DNA of 64,000 nt. Origin: Laccaria trichodermophora (taxonomy: Eukaryota; Basidiomycota; Agaricomycetes; Agaricales; Hydnangiaceae). The stretch covers positions 1,128,763 to 1,192,762 of the forward strand of contig JACTVC010000010.1 in assembly GCA_018417955.1 (NCBI GenBank), in the 5' to 3' direction. Under the pieces are notes generated by a model. That model saw only the letters and a list, made by a program, of their open reading frames with translations, was not told the origin of the DNA and made no database searches. Each line of letters begins with the position of its first letter. The stretch's first letter is position 1. Of the stretch, positions 34,637 to 45,536 are shown piece by piece. A program made the translations under genes and the position numbers.

Positions 34637-34887
34637 TTTGCGTAGATAGTGACAATGTCAATAGGCTACGAGTTTTGTCAAGTACGAATCGCGCTGTTCA
34701 AGAGTCTCAACAATACACATCTCATGATCAAACAAATGCCAAACTGAAACATGAGTTCAATCCCCCGTTTTTTGAAGCGGTGCATGCACACGATGGCGGA
34801 CGAAAAAGGGTCCCAAACCATAACCCTATCCACCTGGCACAAACCTTACAAACGTTGACCGGTGACCACTAATAAATGAACATGAAT

Positions 34888-37800
34888 TCACACTATTCGA
34901 TTCCGCTTCTTAAGCGATACAAGCTGTCGAATATACCAAAACATCCCCGCAGTCACAAACAGCAAGAACTAATCACACAAAAGTCAACAACGGTCAAAAG
35001 ATTCAAACAAAAGATGAGGAAAAGCTCACCCCAAACAAGCCTATCGGCCTCGCCCATATGTACTCGGGTGAAAGCAACCCCAATTGTACAGGCCCAGAAA
35101 GCAGGGCTCCAAGACTAGCCATTGAGAGCGCCAAGCCAGTTCGAAGACTAACACGAAACACAAAAGAAGTCAGCGGGATTTTGGCTCCGGGGTCGTAGGT
35201 AGGAGGGGGCTTACCCAATTTCAGTAGGACGAAGCGCAAGCGACGCGAGCCCTGAAATAAGGAGTGAAAGCCACGCTCCAGATGAAAAGCCGTAGAATAT
35301 GGATACGATCACTATGGCTTTCACGCTTTGACTGGTGGTAATAGTGAGCGACGCAAAATGGCAAGAATAAAAGAAAAGGAATACGTACACTGAAACGACG
35401 GCACACAAGCTCGCAGCCAACACTACCGTGGTAGGGGTCAACAAGGTGAAAGATCCATACTTGTCCGCTAGGAGACCCATCACTATGTGCCCCATCAGGC
35501 TGGCGATGTGCGTGATGGCCAACTGTTAATGAGGAGTCAGTAGCGAGACTCAAAGGGAGGAGGGACAAGCGTACCGCATAAAATGCCAGATGTGGGTTAA
35601 CATCATGCAGTACGGCATAATCCTCCATGTACGAAGCGGGGAAGTACATCGTTAGCAGGGCAATGAACGTTCTGCAAAACCATCATCATCAGAGGGAGGG
35701 ACGGAGAGAAAGAGAAAGAAAGAAAAACTCACGCGCCCATAGCCAACGCATAATGCCGTTCCTTGAAATACACCAGCAGGCTCACTTGAGGGAGCTTAGG
35801 GATGAACAATTTCGCCGGCATTCCCATGAGGCTGTTGCCTATCACCAGACACGCAAGGACCATGTATGCAGTAATGCGCACTGCTCCACTGAACCCTTTT
35901 GTAGGGAGGAATTTGCTAACCATCATCATCGTCAGCAGGAATGCGGGGGGGGGAGGGGAAGGGGGCTTACTCTAGCACTGTAGGTGAGGGCATTAGAACC
36001 ATTCGATGGCCCAGAAGGACAGAAAGAGCTTACCAAGTGGAAATACTACTGCACCAGCTGAAGCTCCGCTGAGTACGATCCCCGTAATGAACGCTCTCCG
36101 TTTCTTAAAGTGGTGCATGCACACGATGGCGGTAGGCAAAAAGATCATGCCGAGCCCGAGACCCATGCCTACGCCTTGTATCAGGAACAGCTATATATTT
36201 CGAAAACAAGCCGGTTAGTAGGTACGAAATGAGCTCGTGTAGAAGAGGGCACTGACGTGCATAAAACTTTCTGGATCGACGAAGGAAAGCAAGAAGAGCC
36301 TGGGTGATATATAAATACGAATATGTTTTGCGTGTAAGACAGAAAAGACGCACGACATCCCGAAGAACGCAGATCCGGGCAGTACAACCCAATGGAAATG
36401 GTTTGCGTCGACTGCTTTGCCCGCTAGGAACGCCAGAAGGAAGGGAAATGCGAATTGAAGACTTCCTATCAATCTATATTACGCTAAGCACAGTGAAAGA
36501 AAGACGGAGAAAAAGAGACGCACGCAAGCTTGTTTGGGGAATGGAGTTTTGGAAACTCGTTCATGTAGTAATCGCGATAGACGCCCCACGTAAAGATGTA
36601 CCTGATGAAAACCGTCATACATAACCAACATAATTCCGACTCTGAAAACAATTGCTTACCCAAATGTGCAGAACTGCATGATCCACCTACATCCCCATCA
36701 GCCTCAACACACCAAGGAAGAAAAAAAAGAAGAAAGAGACGTACGCCCCAACGACAGTCATCCACGCCAACAAATCCTTCTCCACTGTGTCCTTCCTCGG
36801 AACGTTTGTCTGCGCCTCGAAATCAGGATTAGAGTCCACCACGGGCGGGATCAATATCGGATTAGGTCTCGAGCGAGTCTTTGAGTTGAAAAAGGTGGAG
36901 GAGACCCATGCCCGGGATTGGGCCAGCCAACTACGATCTCCTCTCAACAAAACAAAAAAGTCAAACAACAGGAAGGAAAACGTACACTCCAGGCCGAATC
37001 CATCTTTCATCCACATCCTTCCCTTGCCCCTTCTCCAAATCCTCGCTCCTAGCAGGGGGAGGAACAGCCCACCCACCATTAGCCGTGCGCACTTCATACT
37101 GCGCAAACTGGTTCTCGCGCGGCGTCTGAGGCGAATACATCCCATAACGGCGTTTACTCCTCTCATCCACCCGTTCCCGCTCCCGTCCCTGCCCTTGCTC
37201 CCACTCCTGACCATGAGTCTGTTGTTCCCATTGAGCTGGAGCTTGCGCCTGAGCCTGAGCCTGTTGCCCCAAAAACCGCCCACTCGTCGGCGTCCGGAAC
37301 TCAAAGAACCCAAGACCAAACTTTTTCTTCCCACTCAGTTGTTGTACCTGCTGAGTGGGAAGAACGGCAGAGCGAGGAGAGTTGATGCGCGTGATGTAAG
37401 TTCCCCCTGGCGTCCTGAGGTCTGCTGGTGTCTTGAAATCAGACGGGAACCCATTAGCAGCTACAGGACGAGCGGTATAAGGACCATTCATCGGCCGTGG
37501 GTCCCATTGAGGGCTGAAAGTCCCGTACCCATCGGACGTCTTGAGGTCTAAATGCCATTGTTGTTGTGGACGGTGAAGAAGGTCGTTGGCTGTACGAGGT
37601 GCTTCTAGCTGTTGACGGGGGAGGTTTGGGGTCCAGGTATGTGCATCCAGATAGGCATCGTGTGTCTTCTCGTTCCGTGGGTCACGATGAGCGAACCGTG
37701 CCTCCTTGGTCGTATGCGGTTGTCTTGACAGCCCTGGTGTCCTGGGCGACTCGTTGTGCGGGAATCGAGAGCTGATTGCTGAACGAACGGCGTTGACGTG

Positions 37801-37959
37801 ATTAGCTATCGTGGCACTGAGCGGACATGCCGAGTCGTTGTTATTAGTATGTTCATTAGTATTAGAGGCCTTTGAGTTGTTATTATTGAAGATGTTAGGG
37901 AGTGTTGAAGTCGAGGATGCCAGCCAGGGCATAATCGTGGTGGATGCCAACCAGGGCAT
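34888..37959 (-). CDS. MFS monocarboxylate-type transporter C with long disordered N-terminus
   Basis: The open N-terminal part (37959-37000) is about 320 residues and low in complexity (NIFNNNNSKASNTNEHTNNN, GRFLGQQAQAQAQAPAQWEQ), with no domain recognised. It splices to PILIPPVVDSNPDF and EKDLLAWMTVVGA. The carrier follows: WIMQFCTFG, YIFTWGVYRDYYMNEF, IGSLQFAFPFLLAFLAGKAV, IQGVGMGLGLGMIFLPTAIV, SGASAGAVVFPL, RITAYMVLACLVIGNSLMG, GHIVMGLLADKYGSFTLLTP and IFYGFSSGAWLSLLISGLAS. The last exon is TAGMFWYIRQLVSLKKRNRI, with its stop at 34888-34890. All junctions examined have usable splice sites, so this copy looks intact. It is the likely source of copies D and E and of the tail repeats. The substrate is unknown. 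Confidence 0.75.
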
Positions 37960-38212
37960 TGATTACACAATTCCACTGCCCACCATCTCTACCAATGCTG
38001 GGGGCTGTGCACGGTAACCTCGGATCGGTAGAAGCGCATGTCCGTCCTACCCCGTTCTTGCTTTGATTCAAGGTAGGAACCATGGGCAACGTTCTCAACT
38101 AATCCACAATACAAAGGTACAACCAACAAATTCTCCAGACGACTGAAAAATCACGAAGTCTTCTCAAAACGCACTCCAAGCACCAAAACCAAAAGACCGA
38201 CCCATGCCAATT
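37960..38212. other. Short intergenic region
   Basis: This is the upstream region of MFS C and the 3' side of the RSA3-like gene. No feature was recognised. Confidence 0.3.
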
Positions 38213-38849
38213 TCACTCAAGAACAACCTCCATCTCCCCTTCCGGCTTGAACACTTCCGTACCACTAGCCAACGCATCGATCAACAGCCCCAAGCGCGTC
38301 GCGCCAAAGTCGTGCTCCTACCGTTCAAAAAAGTGGTCAGTCGCTGTGGAAAATGCGAGAGGGAGGAGTATTGGAAAAAAAACGCACCTTTCGAATTTCC
38401 TCCAAATCCTCTTTAAAGGCATCAGAGACAGAGGCCATCCAGAATTGCCGGAAGCGATCTTTCATTTCCCGTTCCTTCAATTCCCGATCTCCATTATTTG
38501 AGTTTCCTGGTACGGGTAGGAAAGAAGGCAGGTCCGCGGGTGGGGGTGACGGCGAGGACGACAAGTGCCTCAAATTTTTCGGCGCTGACGCTTCAGCAAC
38601 ATTCAATTGTGTTTTCGTCTTTGCGGCTCTGAGGGATGCATCGGAACTGGAGGAAGAAGAGTCTGATGAATCCGAATCCGAGTCTGAATCCGATGATGAA
38701 CTTGAAGAGATAATGGGTTTGGGTAGCGATGTCGGTGGATGTGCGGACTCGTTGCTGGAGGATGAGTCTGAAGAAGAGTCTGAAGAAGAGCTTGAAACAG
38801 CTGCTCTTCTCTTCCGCTTCCTTGTTCTTTTTCTTGGTGCTGGTGCCAT
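38213..38849 (-). CDS. RSA3: Ribosome assembly protein 3-like (Rsa3)
   Basis: The start at 38849 gives MAPAPRKRTRKRKRRAAVSS, a basic nuclear/nucleolar-type N-terminus, followed by long Ser/Asp tracts. The conserved Rsa3 domain is at the C-terminus: KDRFRQFWMASVSDAFKEDL-EEIRK. It continues after one intron (gtgcgt...ggtag) with EHDFGATRLGLLIDALASG and ends MEVVLE-stop at 38213. Rsa3 acts in early 60S ribosomal subunit assembly in the nucleolus. Domain order and length fit fungal Rsa3. It is divergent from the APH-family gene by only about 50 bases, implying a shared promoter. Confidence 0.85.
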
Positions 38850-38901
38850 GCAAAGGTGAAGGGAGCCCGAATTTAGGGTTAGGTTTCAAAAGTTTAATCT
38901 C

Positions 38902-40334
38902 ATGAGCTCCTGCAGCTGCTGCGAAAGGACGTCCGAAGCTGAAAAACTATGGCAAGCCGCCAACGTCGATATAAAGGCCATCGAAATTGTCATATCATCC
39001 CATTTCCGAACTTCAGTCGGTCACCACGCTCGTATGGATAACGGCTCTTATGCACGCGTGTTTTTATTCACGCTAGAGAACGGCATGCAAGTTATTGCCC
39101 GCATTATCCTCCCTGTTCGTGAATCGGTGAAGACGGAGGCCGAGGTGGGGGCGATGGAGCTGGTACGAGGTCATTACCCCTGGTCGTTGTTGTGTTATTG
39201 CGATGCTCACTCTACCTGACATTTGTAGCGCGCACATCTATCCCTGTTCCAAAGGTTTACCTGTATTGCAGCACACCGAAAAACCCTGTCGGAGCCGAGT
39301 GGATTCTCATGGAATACATGCCTGGTCTTTGTCTGGCCGATGGTTTCGAACAACTCACATATCAGCAAAAGCGCCGTACTGCTACCGACCTAGCAAAGAT
39401 CATGTTTTCTTTGTTTAACATCACCTCGGCCGAGTGTGGCAGTATCTCTCCATACTCCGCAGACAGGAGCGATGAAAGCCTCTGCCACAACTCCCTTCGC
39501 TATCCGCTCTTTACCCCACTCTTTTCCCCGAGGCCTACTCCTACTACCCTCAAAGGGCAATCCGTCATCGTCGGTCCCATCAATGACGTGACCTTTCTCG
39601 ACTACCCCCGCCAGGTCGATCCCCAGCTGTGTGGACCCTTCACCTCCGAACGCAGTGTTATGGAAGCCTTCGCCTTCCTGGGCACGCCTCCAACACGGCC
39701 CGGTGGGAAACTCAGCTGTTGGGTGTTCGAAAAGACCCTCGAAGTCTACGACGTTGTCAAACAATTTTACAACAATTCCCAACAGTCAGAGGTGTCTTCC
39801 TCCAACCACGACCAGTTCCACTTCGCGCACGGCGATCTGAGCGGCTTCAATATCCTCATTGATCCTGCCACCGGTGCAGTCACAGGTATCATCGACTGGG
39901 AGATGGCGGGGTTCCGCCCCGCCTGGCTGGCCGCCGTCGGTGGCGGGTGGTTCGATGACGACTCTGAGCGTTTCCTCATGTCCAATTTTCAAGACTCGCG
40001 TGGGAATCATGCCGATGAGACTCCAGCCGACGCTGTGCTCCGCGCACACTTTCGGCTCCGCTTGGCAACGTTGGACGCGCAGCTCTTTCGCCACCACCTG
40101 CAGGGAATAGAGCTCAGAGCGCTCCTCTACGCGTGCTGCAATGAGTTCGATGGGAACACTGAGATGTGGTTGGAGAAATATAAGGATCAAGAGTGGGTGG
40201 TGGCGAGGAGGGGGGGTTTTCCGTTTGATTTTATAGAGTGGCTTCACGAGCGGTTCGACCTGGAGGATAGGTGTGTATTTCCTACAGCTTTCAGCTCCTT
40301 TCTCACAAGTAAGGGAAACTGTGTGGCCCAATAG
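38902..40334 (+). CDS. Aminoglycoside-phosphotransferase (APH) family kinase
   Basis: This is a kinase-fold phosphotransferase of the APH/choline-kinase type, common and expanded in mushrooms. The N-lobe has RMDNGSYARVFLFTLENGMQ and VIARIILP. An intron (gtcatt...ttgtag) joins MELVR to ARTSIPVPKVYLY. The hinge region is WILMEYMPGLCLADGF. The catalytic loop is FAHGDLSGFNILIDP, with D as base and N for metal, followed by GIIDWEMAGFRPAWLA, the DxD-like metal site. The protein ends KGNCVAQ-stop at 40334, about 460 residues. The phosphorylated small molecule is not predictable. Resemblance to antibiotic kinases is structural and is no sign of resistance. Confidence 0.8.
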
Positions 40335-40630
40335 CTTGAGAGGCCGCCGACGCGGAGTCTCAATAAACGCTATTCTCGATGCTGATGCATGAACCTATTC
40401 TAACCAACTGGCCAAAAGGTTCTCACTCTGGCGCTGCGGGAACCGTGTGGTATGTACAAGCAGGGCGAACCAATAATTATAATCTATTATAATCATCCTA
40501 TTTGTCAAATTATCTTATATATATTCCCCACCAGTTAAAATGTGGTGAGGATCGAATAAATTGCAAGGGATTATCTTCAGGAGATGTTTCTTGTGAAAGT
40601 ATCATGTTTTAGCACAGAATGTTTGCTGTT
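40335..40630. other. AT-rich spacer between convergent genes
   Basis: The APH gene and CRN2 converge here. AT-rich words (ATTATAATCTATTATAATCA, TTATATATATTCCCC) dominate. I do not see the MFS-tail repeat found beyond the other three related CRN genes. Confidence 0.4.
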
Positions 40631-43196
40631 TTAGAAGTAAAATCCGACAAGTCCCGACTCCCTAAAAACGGTAGGACTTGAGAGTTGACTTGTCCTTGCC
40701 CATAGCGTATCCTCGTTGATTCCAAGAACATACTGGTCGACTTTCTCGAACCACCCATCTGAATCAGCGTCGCCTTCAAACTTCTGAATCCGGAAACTCG
40801 AAGCCATTTGCTCCGGAACCACAAATATAAGCCGCCAATGGTTTCCCAGGATCGATGGTTGAAGGTGGGAAAGCATAGAAGCTCGTTTGAGCCATGATTG
40901 TATTCGCTGGAAGCTGACAACCCCCACAGGACGCTCTGTTTCGACGGTAGCATAGATTACGGTTAAAACATCCCCAGGGGTATAGAGGATAGAATGAAGC
41001 GCAGAAAAGTTTCGTTCTTGCGGGACTAGGTGTACAGACTTTCGCTGAGTGACTGCCCCCTCCAGCAGCTGGGGGAATGCGGCTGAAGGACAACAACAAC
41101 TCGCAGTAGGACCAGGATACATCCACTGGGAGGTATCGGAATCAGTCAAACGCCGGATAGTAAATTGCTCCGGCCCCTTGAGACCACCGAGGTGCTTCAA
41201 CACCTGTACCTGAAACATCTGACCACGAAGTGTCCCCGCATTACGTGTGTTTTTAATGATTCGGTAGAATTGGAATGAAGCACCCGTTTGGGATCGTTCG
41301 TAGATCTCTAATAAGGTTGTCAACGCCCACGGAGAAACTGCTGATATTTGAGCAGCATCTAGCAAACGCTCATCGTCATCAACTGACGGAAAGAGCTGAA
41401 AAACGGATTGCGATATGGATTTCGTTGAGCGGGTCTTACGCCAAAACTCTTCCAAGCACATAATGTTTGAGCACTCTTTGATATTTTTTCCGATTCGTGC
41501 CGTGGCTTCATTAATACTTGGTGGGGTATGAAAGCAGTCGCGGGGGTTGAAGCCAAAATATCTTGTCGACTCTCGAAGCCGGGAGTAGCTGAGATCTGGC
41601 GGGGCAAGGAACATTCTATAAATGACGTCAGTGTAGTACCCTGACTTGTAGACTATCACTCACCCCGTCAAGAAAAGCTCCTGAGGGGACCACAATGTGG
41701 TTATACGCCTCGACACCCAATTAGGAGAAATTGGCTTTTCTATCCATTCTTGATATGCATTGATTGGTGAACATGCTGCAACGATTTTGACGAAACGGTG
41801 GTTAAGGAGAAATTCCGCCGGTCGACTTGACGGCCCATCGGCGTCAAATAAGGCGATGATATACTCATCTTCCCAGAAGTTGACTACTTCAATGGATGAT
41901 TCAATTAGATAGACAGCGTCCGCGTGCCTTTCGGTTTGAATGGGTTGGAATAAACATCGGGTGCCCGCGAGCATGCTTTGTATTAATTGATAATAGAGGT
42001 AAGCGGTCTTGCCTGTGACCAAGTGAGAACTAGAATAAGAAGAAATATAGGGTCCCACCTATTCCAGGCTGGCCACTAATGACTGCAGAGCCATTACCGC
42101 CCTTTGGTAGGTTATCCAGCAATCTGGAGAGAAATATGTACTCTTCCCGGATGAGAAGGGGCAGGGGCATGCGCGGTGGCGGAGACTGGAGATGTAAACT
42201 TGAAAGGTCCAGATACTCAAGTGAAAATGGAAAGAGGGAGCAAAACTCTTCATCAACGTCATCGTCACTTTCATTGTCATCATGATGGGTGGGTTGTGTA
42301 ATGTGGTCAGCGCCATGGTCGGTCACCGGGTGCTTGTTGCTGAATTGGAGCACAGCAAGCTTGGTAGCTAGGCCGTTAGTACCAGCCCGGTAATCCTTTT
42401 CTTTGCGATTCGGATAAAGCTTTGCCATGCTATCTTGTAACTTCTCATAGTCTGCAAGTGTGAGCGTGACGCTGCGGAACAGTTCTTCATAGAGGTCTTT
42501 GCGATTCCAGAGCTTCTCGTGAAGCTCCTGAAGCCATTCAGGAACTGGTGGAAAATGGGGGTAGACAAATGAGCGAGGGCAGGAGGGGATCGAGCTACAG
42601 TTGGGTTGTTGCCTACCTTTTGAACTGGTAAGACGAGCTCGTTTCAAAGGCGGCCCTGTAGTGTCAAAAGCAACAGTCGGAACCTGAATGCTCATATGCA
42701 CAAGTCACAAACACTCACCGGAGTTTTCTTCCAGGGCAAATTGAAGATCAGTTGAGGTATAGGCCGTGAGACAGATGAAACTCGCCTAGTGCTTGGGGCA
42801 ACTTTATAAGAAATCGAAGCGTCCGCTCGTCGACCCCATCTGGGAAGACACCACTTAATCTTGTAGCGATGTCGTCCACTCGGATAGAAAATTTCTGAAT
42901 ATCTCCCATATTTTCGATGCGTTGGAACAGATTGTTTGAAGGATTGACGGGGATTGACTTGGTTAACTACCATGGGTTGAGCTACAAAAACTTAAGTTGG
43001 CTTGAAATGTACTCACCTTATACAAAACGATTTCGTGAGCATCATATTTACCAACGTCACTATTGGCCGCCGTGGACTTAATATTCCGTAAGAGATCAAG
43101 AACCAAGTCGTCGAGGCCATTTACAACAAAGAATGGCTGTTTGGGCCCGGGGCCGCTTTCAAAAAGGATGCACCAAAACTTCTTTGCTTTGAACAT
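40631..43196 (-). CDS. Crinkler/RHS-like P-loop NTPase effector CRN2, with in-frame stop or retained intron
   Basis: The header exon starts at 43196 (MFKAKKFWCILFESGPGPKQ) and ends EIVLYK. The second header half has LTKSIPVNPSNNLFQRIENM and DERTLRFLIKLPQA, with an apparent GC-AG intron after it. A basic PPLKRARLTSS patch may be an NLS. The body has LQELHEKLWNRKDLYEELFR, an Asp/Glu-rich linker, FSLEYLDLSSLHLQSPP, the Walker A motif GQPGIG-KTAYLYY split by an intron, Walker B-like IIALFDADG and VAACSP. Near 41660 the codon that is TGG in its paralogs is TGA. The change also makes a GTGAGT donor 48 bases before a TTTATAG acceptor, so splicing would keep frame. The C-terminus has a nuclease-like region with GQMFQVQVL and PGDVLTVIYATVET, then WRLIFVVPEQ. 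The stop is at 40631. Confidence 0.7.
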
Positions 43197-43235
43197 CTTG
43201 CGTAGACAATGCCCGCTACGTTAGTAGTGGATCTT

Positions 43236-43710
43236 ACCAAGGTCCTACTTGATTACCTACCTGAGACCTGTGCTCCTTTACTATTGTATAGTTTGTCCTA
43301 CAACATCAGGAGGAGGATAAGTGCCAACAGCATCACACTCAAAGAGAATGCCGACACATGATGCATGAGGTTCACGATCGACACTGTGTCGCAGGATAGA
43401 GACCAGATGTTTTCAGCATCATCAATCACTGCGTTCCGCCCTGATTTGTTTTTGAAGGGTAACATGAGTAAACACGACAATTTCAAGTCTTGTTTTGCAC
43501 GGACTCTTCCGGGCATCCACATGTTGCTTTTGGCAGATATTACACCACTTTCTCATCTAATCTTAAGTAGAATGCCTCAGCTTTTTCTGTCAAGTAGCGG
43601 GGATGTTATCTTATTACTTTTGTGAAACAGAATCAGTTTCTCGATCTTTTTTTTTCATGACAGTGTGCAATTATATAGCATAACAATTTTCACAACGATC
43701 GAAAAAAAGA
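43236..43710. other. Spacer between CRN2 and the transposon-associated gene
   Basis: No confident feature was found. The left end of the transposon holding the 43.7-49.6 kb gene pair should lie here, but I could not pair a terminal repeat with the right side. TTTTTTTTTCATGACAGTGTG near 43650 was examined and has no match. Confidence 0.35.
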
Positions 43711-45464
43711 ATGGTCCAAGAAAAGCCGCAGCTTGCAGGTCTCTACCACCACCCGAGCATGGACCAATCCAACACGACGACTCAGCCTATATCCTTTGAT
43801 CGCGACCAACCAAACCCTGCCTCAGGACACTTTGGAATGTCAACCCCTCTACGCATGGTGTCGGTTAACGTTCATCATGATTGTTGGAACTGACCTCCTT
43901 ATTCACCGCCAGTCCAAACCCACAAGGAATGATAGGCATGTCCCCAAACATGTTTTACCCTACACAACATCAGGATGATGCAGCGGCGGAAATGTTTATG
44001 CCACACGGCCCACACACCTACAAGCGCAGCCGCGTTGACAGCGAGGGGACCGCGGCTATGTACAACGGTGACCCGAACATGTTTGGGTCCTACAAACAGA
44101 GTAACATGGGGATGTACAATATTAGCGGCCAAGTGACGCACCTGAGCCAGATGTTGACCGCACTAGTGGAAAGGGCAGATAGGGTTGATATCAGTGTTGC
44201 AGCGCTCGAGCAAAAACACGACGCACAGCTTCAATCACTTCTGAAACGCATAACTGAACTTGAACTACAGGAGAAGGAAACCGAAGAAGAAACTGTGAAA
44301 GAAAAAGGGAAAGGGGAGCGTAAGAAGCGCAACCCACCACTCGAGGTAAATACAAGTTGAACTCACAGGATATATATTGACCTTTTGCATGGCAGGAGTT
44401 TATTCAGGAGACCTTCAGAAATCTGATGGGCGTGCGACGCGTGCGCATGGAAGGTCACAAACAACCTGTTACAGAACTTCTGCCACCACTTGAACCAGGG
44501 GCACCGGAACGTAGAACAGCTGAGGGCCATAAGCTGTGGAACCCGTACTGGCTAGAACCGACAGCGATGCAGGAGGCCGTAAACGCGAAATTTCGGGATG
44601 CGGTTTTGTCGACTGTTGTCGCAAATGCTAAGGCAATGAGAGTGAATGTAAGAAAGTAGCCGCTTGGAACTTTAGGGGACTCACGCTCTATTTTCTCAGG
44701 ATCCCAACAATAAAAACAATGTTGCAGAGGCTGATCTTGAAGCCCCATACAAGAACATTGAGCATGCTGTGAAGCAGCACTTCCGATATCTGCGAACACA
44801 ATATAAGCAGACGGTAAATGAGGAGGCTCTCGCTGAAGGGAAAAAGAAGGTTAAAGAAAGTCGATCCTATGGCCGAAAGAAGGTTAAAACAATGGGTCGC
44901 CTGGGAGCCGTCCCTGTTTTTGAGGAAGAGCACGGTGTCAAGGGAATCGAGTCCTTTATCGAACGTGACTACATGTCTTCAGAGGATGATGGACCTGGTC
45001 TCGTGAGCCAAGAGGTATGGGATGCCAAAGCAAAGCCATTCGGGGGCAAAGGTAGAACTGTTGTTGAGATTCGTCGTCTCAATTGGAGGAAGCTTTGGGT
45101 GTGTCTTGTCCATTTCCCCAAATATTGCCTCTAAAAAGGGAATCTACAGGTCAGCCGCCTGTATTACGCACTGGACAAGATTGCTTACGATCATGGAGAA
45201 AAGTCCCTAAACGGACGTTTCCACGGATTCAAAGAAAACGCAAATAACGAGAACCCCCGATGCCGCGTTCCAAAGTCAATGCTTGATGATAACTGGATCA
45301 AAGCTACAGGCAACCAAGACATTGTTGCTGCTAAAGAACCACGCGGCAATGTCTGCCTTGATGATCTGGTAATTGCTGATAGTGAGTTAGATACTTATGA
45401 CCTGGAAGCTCTGAATGAGCAAGAGAGGGACCGCGCAGAGATTGTTCAGATGGTCACTACATAA
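43711..45464 (+). CDS. Transposon-associated accessory protein, function unknown
   Basis: The first exon starts at 43711 (MVQEKPQLAGLYHHPSMDQS) and is rich in Gln, Asn and Pro. Later exons encode NISGQVTHLSQMLTALVERA with AALEQKHDAQLQSLLKRITE, a coiled coil, then a Lys/Glu-rich run. Next come FIQETFRNLMGVRRVRM, YKNIEHAVKQHFRYLRTQYK and KTMGRLGAVPVFEEEHGVKG. After the last intron come VSRLYYALDKIAYDHGEKSL, GRFHGFKENANNENPRCRVP and a final AEIVQMVTT-stop at 45464. I do not recognise the family. Its stop lies about 70 bases from the convergent Tnp2 transposase stop, suggesting the two travel in one element. A DNA-binding or regulatory role like that of a second CACTA protein is an inference only. 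Confidence 0.5.
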
Positions 45465-45536
45465 ACATAGAAAACAAAGAAGTAATCAATTCTAGATGAT
45501 GTTGTTAGTAATACTAATAATGGTATGCAAGAAGAG

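Noticed and set aside
36787..37551. 254-codon plus-strand frame rich in Leu, Ser and Pro
   Set aside because: It lies antisense to the low-complexity extension of MFS C and has no family features of its own.
38902..40334. Antibiotic-resistance gene call for the APH-family kinase
   Set aside because: Fungal APH-fold kinases are a broad family. Nothing in the sequence indicates an aminoglycoside substrate.
41660..41662. CRN2 called as a plain pseudogene because of TGA
   Set aside because: The stop lies inside a 48-base, frame-keeping segment with good donor and acceptor sites, so splicing may remove it. It is kept as a gene with a caveat.
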